Virus record (IMG/VR): IMGVR_UViG_3300045282_000127
Coordinates: 1 to 26,049 of that record
Strand: one strand, 5' to 3'
Length of the DNA: 26,049 nucleotides
Origin: a virus
The notes beneath the pieces are model-generated. The model was not told the origin of the DNA. It did no database searches and saw nothing but the letters and a program-made list of their open reading frames with translations. The position numbers and the translations under genes are program-made. The first letter of the stretch is position 1. Each line of letters begins with the position of its first letter. Of the stretch, positions 1 to 4,840 are shown one piece after another.

Positions 1-127
1 TCCGGAACGCGTTATGCCGAGCGTCGTAACCCCGCGCCGCCGTACTCGGCCGGGCTCGTCTCGCCGCGGTCACGCTCACCCGAACTCGCCCACCCTCGCC
101 CAGACTCCCACGTCAACGCGGGAAGGG
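1..127. repeat. Terminal direct repeat, left copy (circular assembly overlap)
   Basis: These 127 bases are identical to 25923-26049. A perfect repeat of exactly this length at both ends is what a de Bruijn assembler leaves when it closes a circle with k=127. It is best read as an assembly overlap, not a biological repeat. On the minus strand, bases 1-79 encode a second, partial copy of the terminase N-terminus. This is the same physical DNA as 25923-26001 and is not a separate gene. Confidence 0.93.
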
Positions 128-180
128 GGGAAAACTCGGAAAGGGACGGGGGTCACGGGGGTGTCACCACAAAAAACCGG
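80..180. other. Early/late intergenic region, possible cos/packaging site
   Basis: In circular coordinates this is the only gap between the last early gene (ends 181) and the terminase start (26001, equivalent to 79). It is strikingly strand-asymmetric: runs of G, short A runs, and the near-repeats GTGACACCCCC and GTGACCCCCG on the minus strand (about 144-163). HK97-type phages usually carry cos just upstream of the terminase genes, and this terminase has a fused HNH domain, which is associated with cos packaging. No overhang sequence can be recognised, so the cos assignment is inference. Confidence 0.3.
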
Positions 181-193
181 CTAGCCCCAACCG
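171..193 (-). terminator. Possible weak intrinsic terminator after the early module
   Basis: On the minus strand, CGGTT (193-189) can pair with AGCCG (183-179) around a GGGGCT loop, with one G-U pair. It is followed by CGG and six T (176-171). The stem overlaps the stop codon of the 26-residue ORF. It is weak, and may attenuate early transcription before the terminase rather than stop it. Confidence 0.35.
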
Positions 194-261
194 TGGAAGA
201 GGGCGATGGCGAGGATGATCGCGATGGCTGCGAGCGCGATGTCGCTGAGGCTGAGTGTCAT
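181..261 (-). CDS. 26-residue single-span membrane peptide
   Basis: This ORF starts ATG at 261-259, overlapping the TGA stop of the upstream acidic-protein gene as ATGA, and ends TAG at 183-181. The product begins MTLSLSDIALAAIAI and continues as an unbroken hydrophobic helix ending HGWG. It would be a single transmembrane segment of about 18 residues with almost no soluble part. No family is recognisable. Support comes from the coupled start and the hydrophobic composition: the same DNA in other frames is not hydrophobic. It is the last gene before the terminase. It could be an accessory membrane peptide or a chance ORF; the tight coupling favours a real gene. Confidence 0.5.
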   Translation of the reverse strand: MTLSLSDIALAAIAIILAIALFHGWG

Positions 262-386
262 TCGTCGTCGGGGTCGTCGGGGTCGTCGGGGTCGTCGGGG
301 TCGGTGGGCTCGGGCTCGGGGTCGTGCGGTGTGGGCACGTCGGGCTCGGTGGTGGTGGTTGTGGTGGTGGTCTCTACGTCGCTCAT
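258..386 (-). CDS. Small very acidic Thr/Pro/Asp-rich protein (42 aa)
   Basis: ATG at 386-384 sits 4 nt after a strong Shine-Dalgarno (GGGAGG), which fixes the start; longer readings of this frame run back over the zinc-protein gene. The product reads MSDVE, then eight threonines, then a PDVPTPHDPEPEP segment, and ends in four Asp-Asp-Pro-type units encoded by a perfect 9-bp tandem repeat (264-299). It has no aromatic residues and no Lys or Arg, so it is extremely acidic and surely disordered. Function is unknown. Strong negative charge would fit a DNA mimic or a linker-like packaging accessory, but nothing shows this directly. The 9-bp repeat could change copy number. Confidence 0.7.
   Translation of the reverse strand: MSDVETTTTTTTTEPDVPTPHDPEPEPTDPDDPDDPDDPDDE
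264..299. repeat. Perfect 9-bp tandem repeat, four units
   Basis: GTCGTCGGG occurs four times in a row with no mismatch. On the minus strand it encodes the repeated Asp-Asp-Pro tail of the acidic 42-residue protein. The units keep the frame, so slippage would lengthen or shorten the tail without disrupting the gene. Confidence 0.9.
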
Positions 387-413
387 GGTTCCTCCCTTGT
401 CGTGGTGGTTGTT

Positions 414-435
414 CCAGGCCGGCCCCCGCGCCTGG
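414..435 (-). other. Hairpin between the zinc-protein and acidic-protein genes
   Basis: CCAGGC (414-419) and GCCTGG (430-435) form a perfect 6-bp stem around a 10-nt GC-rich loop. No T-tract follows, so it is not a standard terminator. It lies in the 71-nt gap before the acidic gene. Confidence 0.3.
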
Positions 436-457
436 CTCGGAGGCAGCGTCGAGGGAG

Positions 458-643
458 TCACGGGCTGCGGCCCCCGCCCGGCCTGGAAATCTGTGGTTTG
501 CACGCTATATGCCATGCCTGGTTGGTGTGGTTGATGTGGTCGACGTGGTGTTGGAACGCCTGTTTGCTGGTGAGGATCTTGTTGCCGCAGATGGCGCATG
601 TCTTTGGCATGTCTTTGGCTGGGGTGGCGTGGCTGCCGGTCAT
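458..643 (-). CDS. Small HNH-like zinc-binding protein (61 aa)
   Basis: Start ATG at 643-641 overlaps the upstream TGA as ATGA. The product has a CAIC knuckle (C16, C19), then a His-rich stretch with H32, H33, D35-H36 and H39, then H45-x2-C48. The order Cys-x2-Cys, Asp-His, His-x2-Cys resembles a minimal treble-clef/HNH nuclease of the endonuclease VII type, but the Asn that usually follows the last Cys is absent and the protein is very short. It could equally be a zinc-binding regulator. Its position just before the packaging genes recalls the free-standing HNH proteins often found next to terminases. Metal binding is likely; nuclease activity is uncertain. Confidence 0.65.
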   Translation of the reverse strand: MTGSHATPAKDMPKTCAICGNKILTSKQAFQHHVDHINHTNQAWHIACKPQISRPGGGRSP

Positions 644-1272
644 ACGCGGAGCAGTTCGCTGATCGCCTTGTCGGTGACGACCGGTAGCAGCAACGTGAGG
701 TCTGGCCGGCTCGGGAAATCGTCTGCACGTAGAACCACCGTTGCCCCCGGCCAACGGTTGATCACGACCCCAGCTTCCATCCATCGCATCCGGCCGTAGA
801 GGTCGCTTCCGCCGGCCGTTATGACGAATACGAACAGTTCGCACTTGTCGCGGTAGCGGTCAAAGCGGCCCGGGCGGCCAGCATTGAACTTGAATCGGCC
901 ATCCGTTGCTTGCTGCGACGTTGCCTTGACCTGGACACGTTTTCCCTCGACGTAACAGTCGAACCCTTCATGTCCGGGGTCGTGCGGCTCCATGTGACCG
1001 AGCCCGTGGGCGTTACAGACGGCTCGGACGAGCGATTGTCCTGCCTCTCCGGTTTCTGTCGGTGAAGGCTCGCGGCGACCGGCGTCCTTTGGCACCACTG
1101 ACTGCATCACGAACAAGGTTGTTTGCCCTTCGATCGGCGCCTCTGGCGCCTCAGGCTCGCTGTCTAATGCATTAGGCGGGCTGTCTAATGCTTTAGACAG
1201 CAGCCTCTCGTCCCAGAGTTGCGGGATGACCAGTTGGTTCGGGAGGACTGTTCGTGATACTTCGTGTGGCAA
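640..1272 (-). CDS. PD-(D/E)XK nuclease-like protein
   Basis: The product is 210 residues. TTG at 1272-1270 is chosen because GGAGG lies 7 nt upstream. The N-terminal 60 residues look disordered and contain two ALDS copies, reflecting the DNA repeat at 1159-1201. The C-terminal half carries the nuclease signature: an acidic residue in TGEAGQSL (about 76-78), D105 in GFDCYVEGK, and Q114-V-K116 in the following strand. This matches D...(E/Q)xK cores of restriction-endonuclease-like folds, with Gln in place of the usual Glu. Many actinobacterial phages carry such a protein in the replication/recombination block. Substrate is unknown; a structure-specific or recombination nuclease is the best guess. 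Confidence 0.65.
   Translation of the reverse strand: MPHEVSRTVLPNQLVIPQLWDERLLSKALDSPPNALDSEPEAPEAPIEGQTTLFVMQSVVPKDAGRREPSPTETGEAGQSLVRAVCNAHGLGHMEPHDPGHEGFDCYVEGKRVQVKATSQQATDGRFKFNAGRPGRFDRYRDKCELFVFVITAGGSDLYGRMRWMEAGVVINRWPGATVVLRADDFPSRPDLTLLLPVVTDKAISELLRV
1159..1201. repeat. Two tandem copies of a dyad element, 21 bp apart
   Basis: GCTGTCTAATGC occurs at 1159-1170 and again at 1180-1191. The first copy holds the perfect palindrome CTAATGCATTAG (1164-1175). The second forms a perfect 9-bp inverted repeat, GCTGTCTAA (1180-1188) with TTAGACAGC (1193-1201), around TGCT. A 21-bp spacing puts both on the same face of the helix, as expected for a protein-binding site. It is AT-richer than its surroundings and lies in the 5' coding region of the nuclease-like gene. 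Confidence 0.6.
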
Positions 1273-1328
1273 CCGTCAACCTCCATGGAGCGATAGGCGC
1301 GCTCCCGGGGTTGGCGGTTGTCGCATCG

Positions 1329-1356
1329 GCGAGAACTACGTGGTTCGGGTTCTCGC
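1329..1356. promoter_or_regulatory. Inverted repeat in the gap before the nuclease-like gene
   Basis: GCGAGAAC (1329-1336) and GTTCTCGC (1349-1356) are perfect 8-bp inverted arms separated by 12 nt. They lie in the 143-nt gap (1273-1415) between the coiled-coil gene and the nuclease-like gene, one of the few untranslated stretches in the early block. It could be an operator or an mRNA hairpin. Confidence 0.4.
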
Positions 1357-1415
1357 TTCCCGGCGACGGATGCCACCTGCGGGCTTCGTCCGAATTTATC
1401 GCAAACTCCGGCCGG

Positions 1416-1592
1416 TCATCGCTTCGCGCGTTCCTGCCGTGCACGAAGCCGCCACAGCGACAGGCTCTTCTCGAGTTGGTAGATCCTGGCGCGGAGCTTC
1501 GGGACCTTCGCGGCTTGTTGGAGGGCTTTGTCGCGCTGGTCGGTGAGCTCGTCGATCCGTGCGCGGAACGCGTGGTGCGGGTCGTCGCTCAT
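1416..1592 (-). CDS. Small coiled-coil protein (58 aa)
   Basis: ATG at 1592-1590 overlaps the TGA of the replication gene as ATGA, and the ORF ends TGA at 1418-1416. The product starts MSDDPHHAFRARIDELTDQR and continues with a heptad-like helix rich in Lys, Arg, Gln and Leu, ending in a very basic tail (RARQERAKR). It is almost certainly one amphipathic helix that dimerises. No family is recognised. Coupling to the replication initiator suggests a role at the origin or in loading a host replication protein, as small partner proteins do in other phages. That role is inferred from position only. Confidence 0.7.
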   Translation of the reverse strand: MSDDPHHAFRARIDELTDQRDKALQQAAKVPKLRARIYQLEKSLSLWRLRARQERAKR

Positions 1593-2029
1593 GACGACAT
1601 CCAGGAGCGGGCGAGTTTGAGCATCTCCGCGTCGACGCGTTCGAGCTCTTGATCGCGTGAGCGATGGTCTTCTTGTTCAGTACTTCTAGTTCGTGTAGCC
1701 CGGGTGTCGCTACTAGATGTTCCGTTTGTCGCTACTACGGTCTCGGGTGTAGCGACATGGGTGTCGCTACTAGGCAGGGCGGCGAGGTACACGTTCGTGG
1801 AGCGGCCGTGCCCTCGGCGAACACGGACGAACCCGAGCATCCTCAGCCGGCCGAGGGCGCGGTCGACGGTCCGGACCGAGCACCCGGCGCCGGTGGCGAG
1901 GCTCGCCCTCGACGGCCACGCGCGCCCGTGGCCGTCCATGTACGTGTCGAGTGTCCACGCGACCGCTCGGGTTGCCTGATCCAATCCGCTGTCCCGGATC
2001 GCGTTTCGCCACTTTTGCCTGGCGTTCAC
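1589..2029 (-). CDS. Winged-helix replication initiator-like protein
   Basis: The product is 146 residues; start GTG at 2029-2027 overlaps the RecT-like gene stop. Residues 1-82 form a helix-turn-helix/winged-helix domain of the type seen at the N-terminus of phage O-like replication proteins: the PSRASLATGAGCSVRTVDRA stretch (39-58) is the HTH, followed by a basic wing (FVRVRRGHGRST). Residues 86-118 are a Ser/Thr-rich linker. The DNA coding for that linker contains three direct and one inverted copy of TGTCGCTAC (1705-1772), so the gene probably carries its own origin, as lambda O does. The short C-terminal helix could contact a helicase loader. No helicase or primase is encoded in the genome, so host replication proteins are presumably recruited. 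Confidence 0.7.
   Translation of the reverse strand: MNARQKWRNAIRDSGLDQATRAVAWTLDTYMDGHGRAWPSRASLATGAGCSVRTVDRALGRLRMLGFVRVRRGHGRSTNVYLAALPSSDTHVATPETVVATNGTSSSDTRATRTRSTEQEDHRSRDQELERVDAEMLKLARSWMSS
1705..1772. other. Iteron array, candidate origin of replication
   Basis: TGTCGCTACTA occurs at 1705-1715, 1727-1737 and 1762-1772. An inverted copy, GTAGCGACA, lies at 1749-1757. Starts at 1705, 1727 and 1749 are each 22 bp apart, about two helical turns. The last two copies form an inverted pair (arms 1749-1756 and 1763-1770). All lie within the linker-coding part of the winged-helix replication gene. This is the organisation of lambdoid origins, where the initiator binds iterons inside its own gene. 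Confidence 0.7.
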
Positions 2030-2709
2030 ACCCCCGGCTCAGGCTTCGCGTCGAGCTCTTCCTGCAGCGCTTCGACGACGGCGTTCTCGTCGTTCTCGTT
2101 CAGGTACTCCGACACGAGCTCGTACTCCTCGACCGCGTCCAACGCTTCGACGGGGTCGCCGAACGGGATCTCGTCATCAACAAGGTCGGCCGGCAGCTCG
2201 CCTGGTGTTGCTGTGGCGTCGATCTCCTCCGGCGTGTACACCCGCCCCGAGACGACGTCGGGGCAGAACCACGCGACCCCGTTACTGATCGCGCGGGCGA
2301 ACAGCATGTTCCTGGGGTACTGCTTCCACGGGCCCCGGCCGAGCAGCCCCGCGTTCTTCGCGTCGTCGAGGACGAACACGCTGTCGCCGGCGAACGCGCC
2401 GCGGTCGAAGAACCGGATCGTGCAGCGCTCCGCGGTGAGCTCCATCACCTTGTAGTCGTAACGGCCGCTCGTCCGTACCAGCGACGCGAGCGCACCGGCG
2501 CCCAACGTCGGTTTCCCTTCGATCACGTGCACCTCGGACATCGCCACCAGCGCCGGCAGGCCGAGGCTCCTACCGGCCTCGATCTTCACCAGCGCTTTCG
2601 CGATCGACGCGGTGTCAGGCCAGTAACCCGACTCCGAATACGCTTTGGCGCGGCGCTGGTCGAGCTCGAACTCGCGCATCCCCGCGTCGACATGGACCAT
2701 CTCGGTCAT
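2026..2709 (-). CDS. RecT-like single-strand annealing protein
   Basis: The product is 227 residues. ATG at 2709-2707 has a strong Shine-Dalgarno (AAAGGAG, 7 nt upstream) and overlaps the upstream stop as ATGA. The central part has the layout of phage recombinases of the RecT superfamily: a helical SIAKALVKIEAGRSLGLPAL segment, a strand motif VIEGKPTLGAGALASLV, then a WKQYPRNMLFARAISNG block and PDVVSGRVYTPEEI. The last 60 residues are acidic (many Glu/Asp), a feature of annealing proteins that bind partners through the tail. It would promote annealing of single-stranded DNA during replication or recombination, together with the adjacent nuclease-like and unknown genes. The assignment rests on motif memory, not alignment. 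Confidence 0.65.
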   Translation of the reverse strand: MTEMVHVDAGMREFELDQRRAKAYSESGYWPDTASIAKALVKIEAGRSLGLPALVAMSEVHVIEGKPTLGAGALASLVRTSGRYDYKVMELTAERCTIRFFDRGAFAGDSVFVLDDAKNAGLLGRGPWKQYPRNMLFARAISNGVAWFCPDVVSGRVYTPEEIDATATPGELPADLVDDEIPFGDPVEALDAVEEYELVSEYLNENDENAVVEALQEELDAKPEPGV

Positions 2710-3248
2710 CTCGTTTCTCCTTTGACTTGGACACGCCACGGCGTCTCGACGGTGCGTTTCGCGCGGTCGATGGCGGCGGCGTAGTCAGGGTTCGCGGCGG
2801 CGAGCTGCCTGAGGACACGCTGGTCGGGCTTGTACTCCACGATCTCCTTGACCGCCTGCCGGACACGTTCCTCGGGTAGGCCGGCGGCGCGGAGGCCTTC
2901 CATGAGCAGCTGCTCGTCGTACTTCGGCGCGCTGCCGCCGCTGATCACCGCGACGAGCGGCCCCAGATGCAGCGTCTTCGTCCCCTGCTTCTGGCCTTCG
3001 AGCCGGAGCACGCCCTCCAACAGGGCGCGGAGCTCGTCCAGCTGGCGTTTCACCTCCCGCACATGCGTGAGCGCTTCGGCGACCTCGACGGGCTCGCGGA
3101 GATCCACGATCGTCCCCACGAACGGCAGCACCACCGTCGGGGTGTCCGTGATCTGGGCTTCGACGTGTTCGAGGGTGGTGCCCGGCGCCTGGCCGCTGGG
3201 GATGTGTGACGGGAGCGGCGCAGGCACCGGATCCGTGGGGGTGCTCAC
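2706..3248 (-). CDS. Unknown protein upstream of the RecT-like gene (180 aa)
   Basis: GTG at 3248-3246 lies three bases after the previous gene's stop. The first 30 residues are Pro-rich and disordered. Residues about 55-90 form a predicted coiled coil (VAEALTHVREVKRQLDELRA). A conserved-looking core follows (LHLGPLVAVISGGSAPKYDE), then a helical, charged C-terminus (RQAVKEIVEYKPDQRVLRQL). It has no catalytic motif I can name. Such proteins commonly sit directly before annealing proteins in actinobacterial phages. A partner or exonuclease-accessory role is possible but is inferred from position only. Confidence 0.75.
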   Translation of the reverse strand: MSTPTDPVPAPLPSHIPSGQAPGTTLEHVEAQITDTPTVVLPFVGTIVDLREPVEVAEALTHVREVKRQLDELRALLEGVLRLEGQKQGTKTLHLGPLVAVISGGSAPKYDEQLLMEGLRAAGLPEERVRQAVKEIVEYKPDQRVLRQLAAANPDYAAAIDRAKRTVETPWRVQVKGETR

Positions 3249-3251
3249 CGC

Positions 3252-3572
3252 TCAGCACCCGTCGTATGGGCACCACGGCTGGCAGCCGAGCTGCTGCCAC
3301 AACCGGTAGGCGCGGTAGTCCTGCTCAGCCTCCGAAGCGGCCCCCGCATCAGCGGTGCTGCCCCCCAGTGAGCGCCACGTTCCACGCTCGAACTGCCACT
3401 TCCCCCCGGAGATGTGGGCGAGCCCCCTGGACTCCCGGTACACGACACAACGGACGGTTGGGGAGCGCAACCACGCCGCCGGCGGGTCGGGCCACCGGGC
3501 GGCTTTCGCGCCGACCGCGGCGATAACCGTGAGCAGATACGCGACGAATATGAGGTGGGCTGCACGGAGGAT
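3252..3572 (-). CDS. Membrane-anchored transglycosylase-like protein; start uncertain
   Basis: The protein-like frame ends TGA at 3254-3252. Its C-terminal half resembles lysozyme-like/transglycosylase domains: a VYRESRGLAHISGG stretch with the likely catalytic Glu, KWQFERGTWRSLGG, then SEAEQDYRAYRLW and a Cys-rich end. Upstream in the same frame is a signal-anchor-like segment (AAHLIFVAYLLTVIAAVG). No ATG, GTG or TTG precedes that segment. The only canonical start is TTG at 3470-3468, which would delete it. The start given here is ATC at 3572-3570, placed 8 nt after an AAAGGA Shine-Dalgarno. Alternatively the gene begins at ATG 3589 and is frameshifted. A cell-wall hydrolase in an early operon might help DNA entry or host-wall remodelling; that is inference. 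Confidence 0.55.
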   Translation of the reverse strand: MLRAAHLIFVAYLLTVIAAVGAKAARWPDPPAAWLRSPTVRCVVYRESRGLAHISGGKWQFERGTWRSLGGSTADAGAASEAEQDYRAYRLWQQLGCQPWCPYDGC

Positions 3573-3585
3573 TCCACCGTTCCTT

Positions 3586-3648
3586 TCATGAGCTTCTGAT
3601 GGCCTCGCGAGTCGCTCTGCTCGCGGCGTTCTTATGGCTGGTTTTCAT
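3586..3648 (-). CDS. 20-residue coupled ORF, doubtful
   Basis: ATG at 3648-3646 overlaps the stop of the 35-residue membrane ORF (ATGA), and the TGA at 3588-3586 overlaps a further ATG at 3589 in the same way. The peptide is basic and polar (MKTSHKNAASRATREA...). It may be only a translational relay that carries ribosomes to the transglycosylase-like gene. Confidence 0.3.
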   Translation of the reverse strand: MKTSHKNAASRATREAIRSS

Positions 3649-3752
3649 CGGTTCTCGCGGTACAGGTCGAACAGTTCCAGCACGTCACCCCACAGCGCGT
3701 TCAGGGCGGCGCCGAACGCGACCCCGACCATGAACATCAACGCCGCCGTCAC
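3645..3752 (-). CDS. 35-residue single-span membrane protein
   Basis: GTG at 3752-3750 overlaps the TGA of the upstream gene as GTGA, and the ORF ends TGA at 3647-3645. Residues 1-20 are hydrophobic (MTAALMFMVGVAFGAALNAL) and residues 22-35 are charged and helical (GDVLELFDLYRENR). This gives one transmembrane helix with a short charged tail. The frame is protein-like, whereas the overlapping longer frame is Arg-rich and is not. Function is unknown. Its neighbour downstream is the membrane-anchored transglycosylase-like protein, so the two may work at the envelope together. Confidence 0.55.
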   Translation of the reverse strand: MTAALMFMVGVAFGAALNALWGDVLELFDLYRENR

Positions 3753-3925
3753 CGGTCATCCTCCGCGCGCTCGCGCCCGTCGAGGGAGTGGTGGACGACG
3801 AGCCAGCCGAGGCTGCCGTCGTCGCGGTCGACCGGCTCGACCGTCGGTCCGCACACACAATCGGGGCCGTCGGTGTCGTGCTCGACGAGGTCGTTGACCG
3901 GGACAACGTGGACGGTGACGCTCAC
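3749..3925 (-). CDS. Conserved-type small actinophage protein (58 aa)
   Basis: GTG at 3925-3923 begins MSVTVHVVPVNDL. The body has a EHDTDGPDCVCGPTVEPV stretch with a C-x-C pair, then DGSLGWLVVHHSLDGRE. I recognise this style as a small hypothetical protein frequent in actinobacterial phages and prophages (VHVVPVNDLxEH...CxCGP...GWLVxHHSLDGRE), with no known function. The repeat element at 3940-3957 lies 14 nt before its start. The C-x-C and the HH pair could bind a metal. The assignment to a conserved family is from memory and is not computed. Confidence 0.75.
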   Translation of the reverse strand: MSVTVHVVPVNDLVEHDTDGPDCVCGPTVEPVDRDDGSLGWLVVHHSLDGRERAEDDR

Positions 3926-3939
3926 GGCCGGTAACACCA

Positions 3940-3957
3940 GTTCGAATCCGGTAGGCC
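3940..3957 (-). promoter_or_regulatory. Early-region repeated element, copy C
   Basis: GTTCGAATCCGGTAGGCC (plus-strand reading) is a one- to three-mismatch copy of the elements at 4821-4837 and 5359-5375. It ends 14 nt before the GTG start at 3925, directly after the stop of the previous gene. The shared position before a GTG start suggests a regulatory site. Confidence 0.55.
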
Positions 3958-3958
3958 C

Positions 3959-4195
3959 CTACTCATCGCGGCTCGTCTCCGGTGGTACAGCCACGCCTTT
4001 GCCAGACTGGATGTAAAGCGGCGACGGCCGCGGGGACGAGAGATCGCGCTTCGTGTCTCTTTGCTCCGTCCACTCCAGGACGTGCGAGCACTCGGGCCAC
4101 TCGTCGCAGCAGCCGAGCGGCATCCCGATCTCGCGGCACCGCTTGACCTCACGGACGAACCAGTCACCCTGCATCTCGCGCTCCAGATCGCTCAC
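3959..4195 (-). CDS. Unknown Cys-containing protein (78 aa)
   Basis: GTG at 4195-4193 overlaps the upstream stop (GTGA), and the ORF ends TAG at 3961-3959. Residues 1-25 are a charged helix (MSDLEREMQGDWFVREVKRC). A Cys cluster follows (C20, C29, C30, C36 and H38 in GCCDEWPECSHVLEW), which could bind zinc. The C-terminal third is Ser/Pro/Arg-rich and probably disordered. Function is not recognised. It sits between the methyltransferase-like gene and the small conserved gene in the early operon. Confidence 0.65.
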   Translation of the reverse strand: MSDLEREMQGDWFVREVKRCREIGMPLGCCDEWPECSHVLEWTEQRDTKRDLSSPRPSPLYIQSGKGVAVPPETSRDE

Positions 4196-4800
4196 GCGGG
4201 CACCTTCCCGACGCTACGGGCCATCTCGAGCAGCACGTCACGGAACGCCTCGGGCGTGTCGGAGTGCTGGCTATCGACGCGAGGACGGTTCCAGTTGCTT
4301 TCGCCCTTGTAGAGCTTCGAGCCCCACTTGTAATCCCCGCGTTCGGCGTCGATCCTTCGGCCCCATTGAAACTCCGGTAGCTCGAGGCCGACGGCGTACA
4401 GCCATGTCGCCTTCCGCATCGGGTGCCCGTACCGGCCCTGCTCGACATAGCAGGACGCCCCGATCCCGAACAGCGTTCTTGTCCATCCCTCTGTGCTGAC
4501 GGGCTTGGGCAAGTCGAAGTGATCCCACGCCAGCGAGCCTGCGGGATGTTCGAGGACACCGCCCCACTTCTGGACTGCCGCGAGCGCAGACCCGAAGCAT
4601 CCGCCGTCGTCGCCAACGCGGTAGCCGTACTGCGTCTCGATGCCCTTCGCAAACCGGCACCAGCGCTGGCAGGGCGGGTGCGCGACCACGGGCCATGGCC
4701 CCGCGTACAGGCGCGCGTCGCGCTTCTCGTCCCACAGCTCGACGCCGGGGAGGCCGGCGTAGACGCCTGCCGGGTCGACGTAGAGCGCGGCGACGGTCAC
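4192..4800 (-). CDS. PCQ-motif methyltransferase-like protein (202 aa)
   Basis: GTG at 4800-4798 gives a start MTVAALYVDPAGVYAG; longer readings run through the repeat element. The motif layout recalls cytosine-C5 methyltransferases: AHPPCQRW (41-47, the PCQ loop with the catalytic Cys position at C44), VLEHPAGS (82-88, where ENV would lie), and QGRYGHPMRKATWLY resembling the QxRxR segment. The usual SAM-binding FxGxG near the N-terminus is missing and the protein is short, so it may be circularly rearranged or inactive. Proteins of this layout are common in phages and are usually left hypothetical. The neighbouring Dam-type gene supports a DNA-modification role against host restriction. Confidence 0.6.
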   Translation of the reverse strand: MTVAALYVDPAGVYAGLPGVELWDEKRDARLYAGPWPVVAHPPCQRWCRFAKGIETQYGYRVGDDGGCFGSALAAVQKWGGVLEHPAGSLAWDHFDLPKPVSTEGWTRTLFGIGASCYVEQGRYGHPMRKATWLYAVGLELPEFQWGRRIDAERGDYKWGSKLYKGESNWNRPRVDSQHSDTPEAFRDVLLEMARSVGKVPA

Positions 4801-4820
4801 GCTTCCCGCCTCGAACGCTC

Positions 4821-4837
4821 GTTCTGATCCGCTAGGC
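4821..4837 (-). promoter_or_regulatory. Early-region repeated element, copy B
   Basis: GTTCTGATCCGCTAGGC lies in the 40-nt gap between the Dam-type gene and the PCQ gene. It ends 20 nt before the GTG at 4800, the same distance as copy A from its GTG. Similarity to copy A continues into the start codon (AAGCGTGA in both on the minus strand). Confidence 0.6.
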
Positions 4838-4840
4838 GGG

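Noticed and set aside
264-299. Possible CRISPR-like short repeat array
   Set aside because: The units are 9 bp with no spacers and are simply coding repeats of an acidic tail.
1193-1444. Minus-strand 83-residue ORF between the coiled-coil gene and the nuclease-like gene
   Set aside because: It overlaps both genes, has no ribosome site, and its sequence looks like random GC-rich translation.
3245-3589. Minus-strand 114-residue ORF starting at ATG 3589
   Set aside because: It becomes Ser/Arg/Pro-rich after a few codons, whereas the neighbouring frame has a membrane anchor and a transglycosylase-like domain. Only its first codons may matter as a relay or frameshift entry.
3863-3960. tRNA-like 3' half: GTTCGAATCC with flanking CCAG/CCGG and a GGGGCC...GGCCCC acceptor-like pairing
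   Set aside because: The span would be about 97 nt, the T-stem has a mismatch, no D-arm or anticodon arm fits and there is no CCA. The same GTTCGAATCC motif recurs at 5359, where it cannot form a T-arm, so it belongs to the repeated early element.
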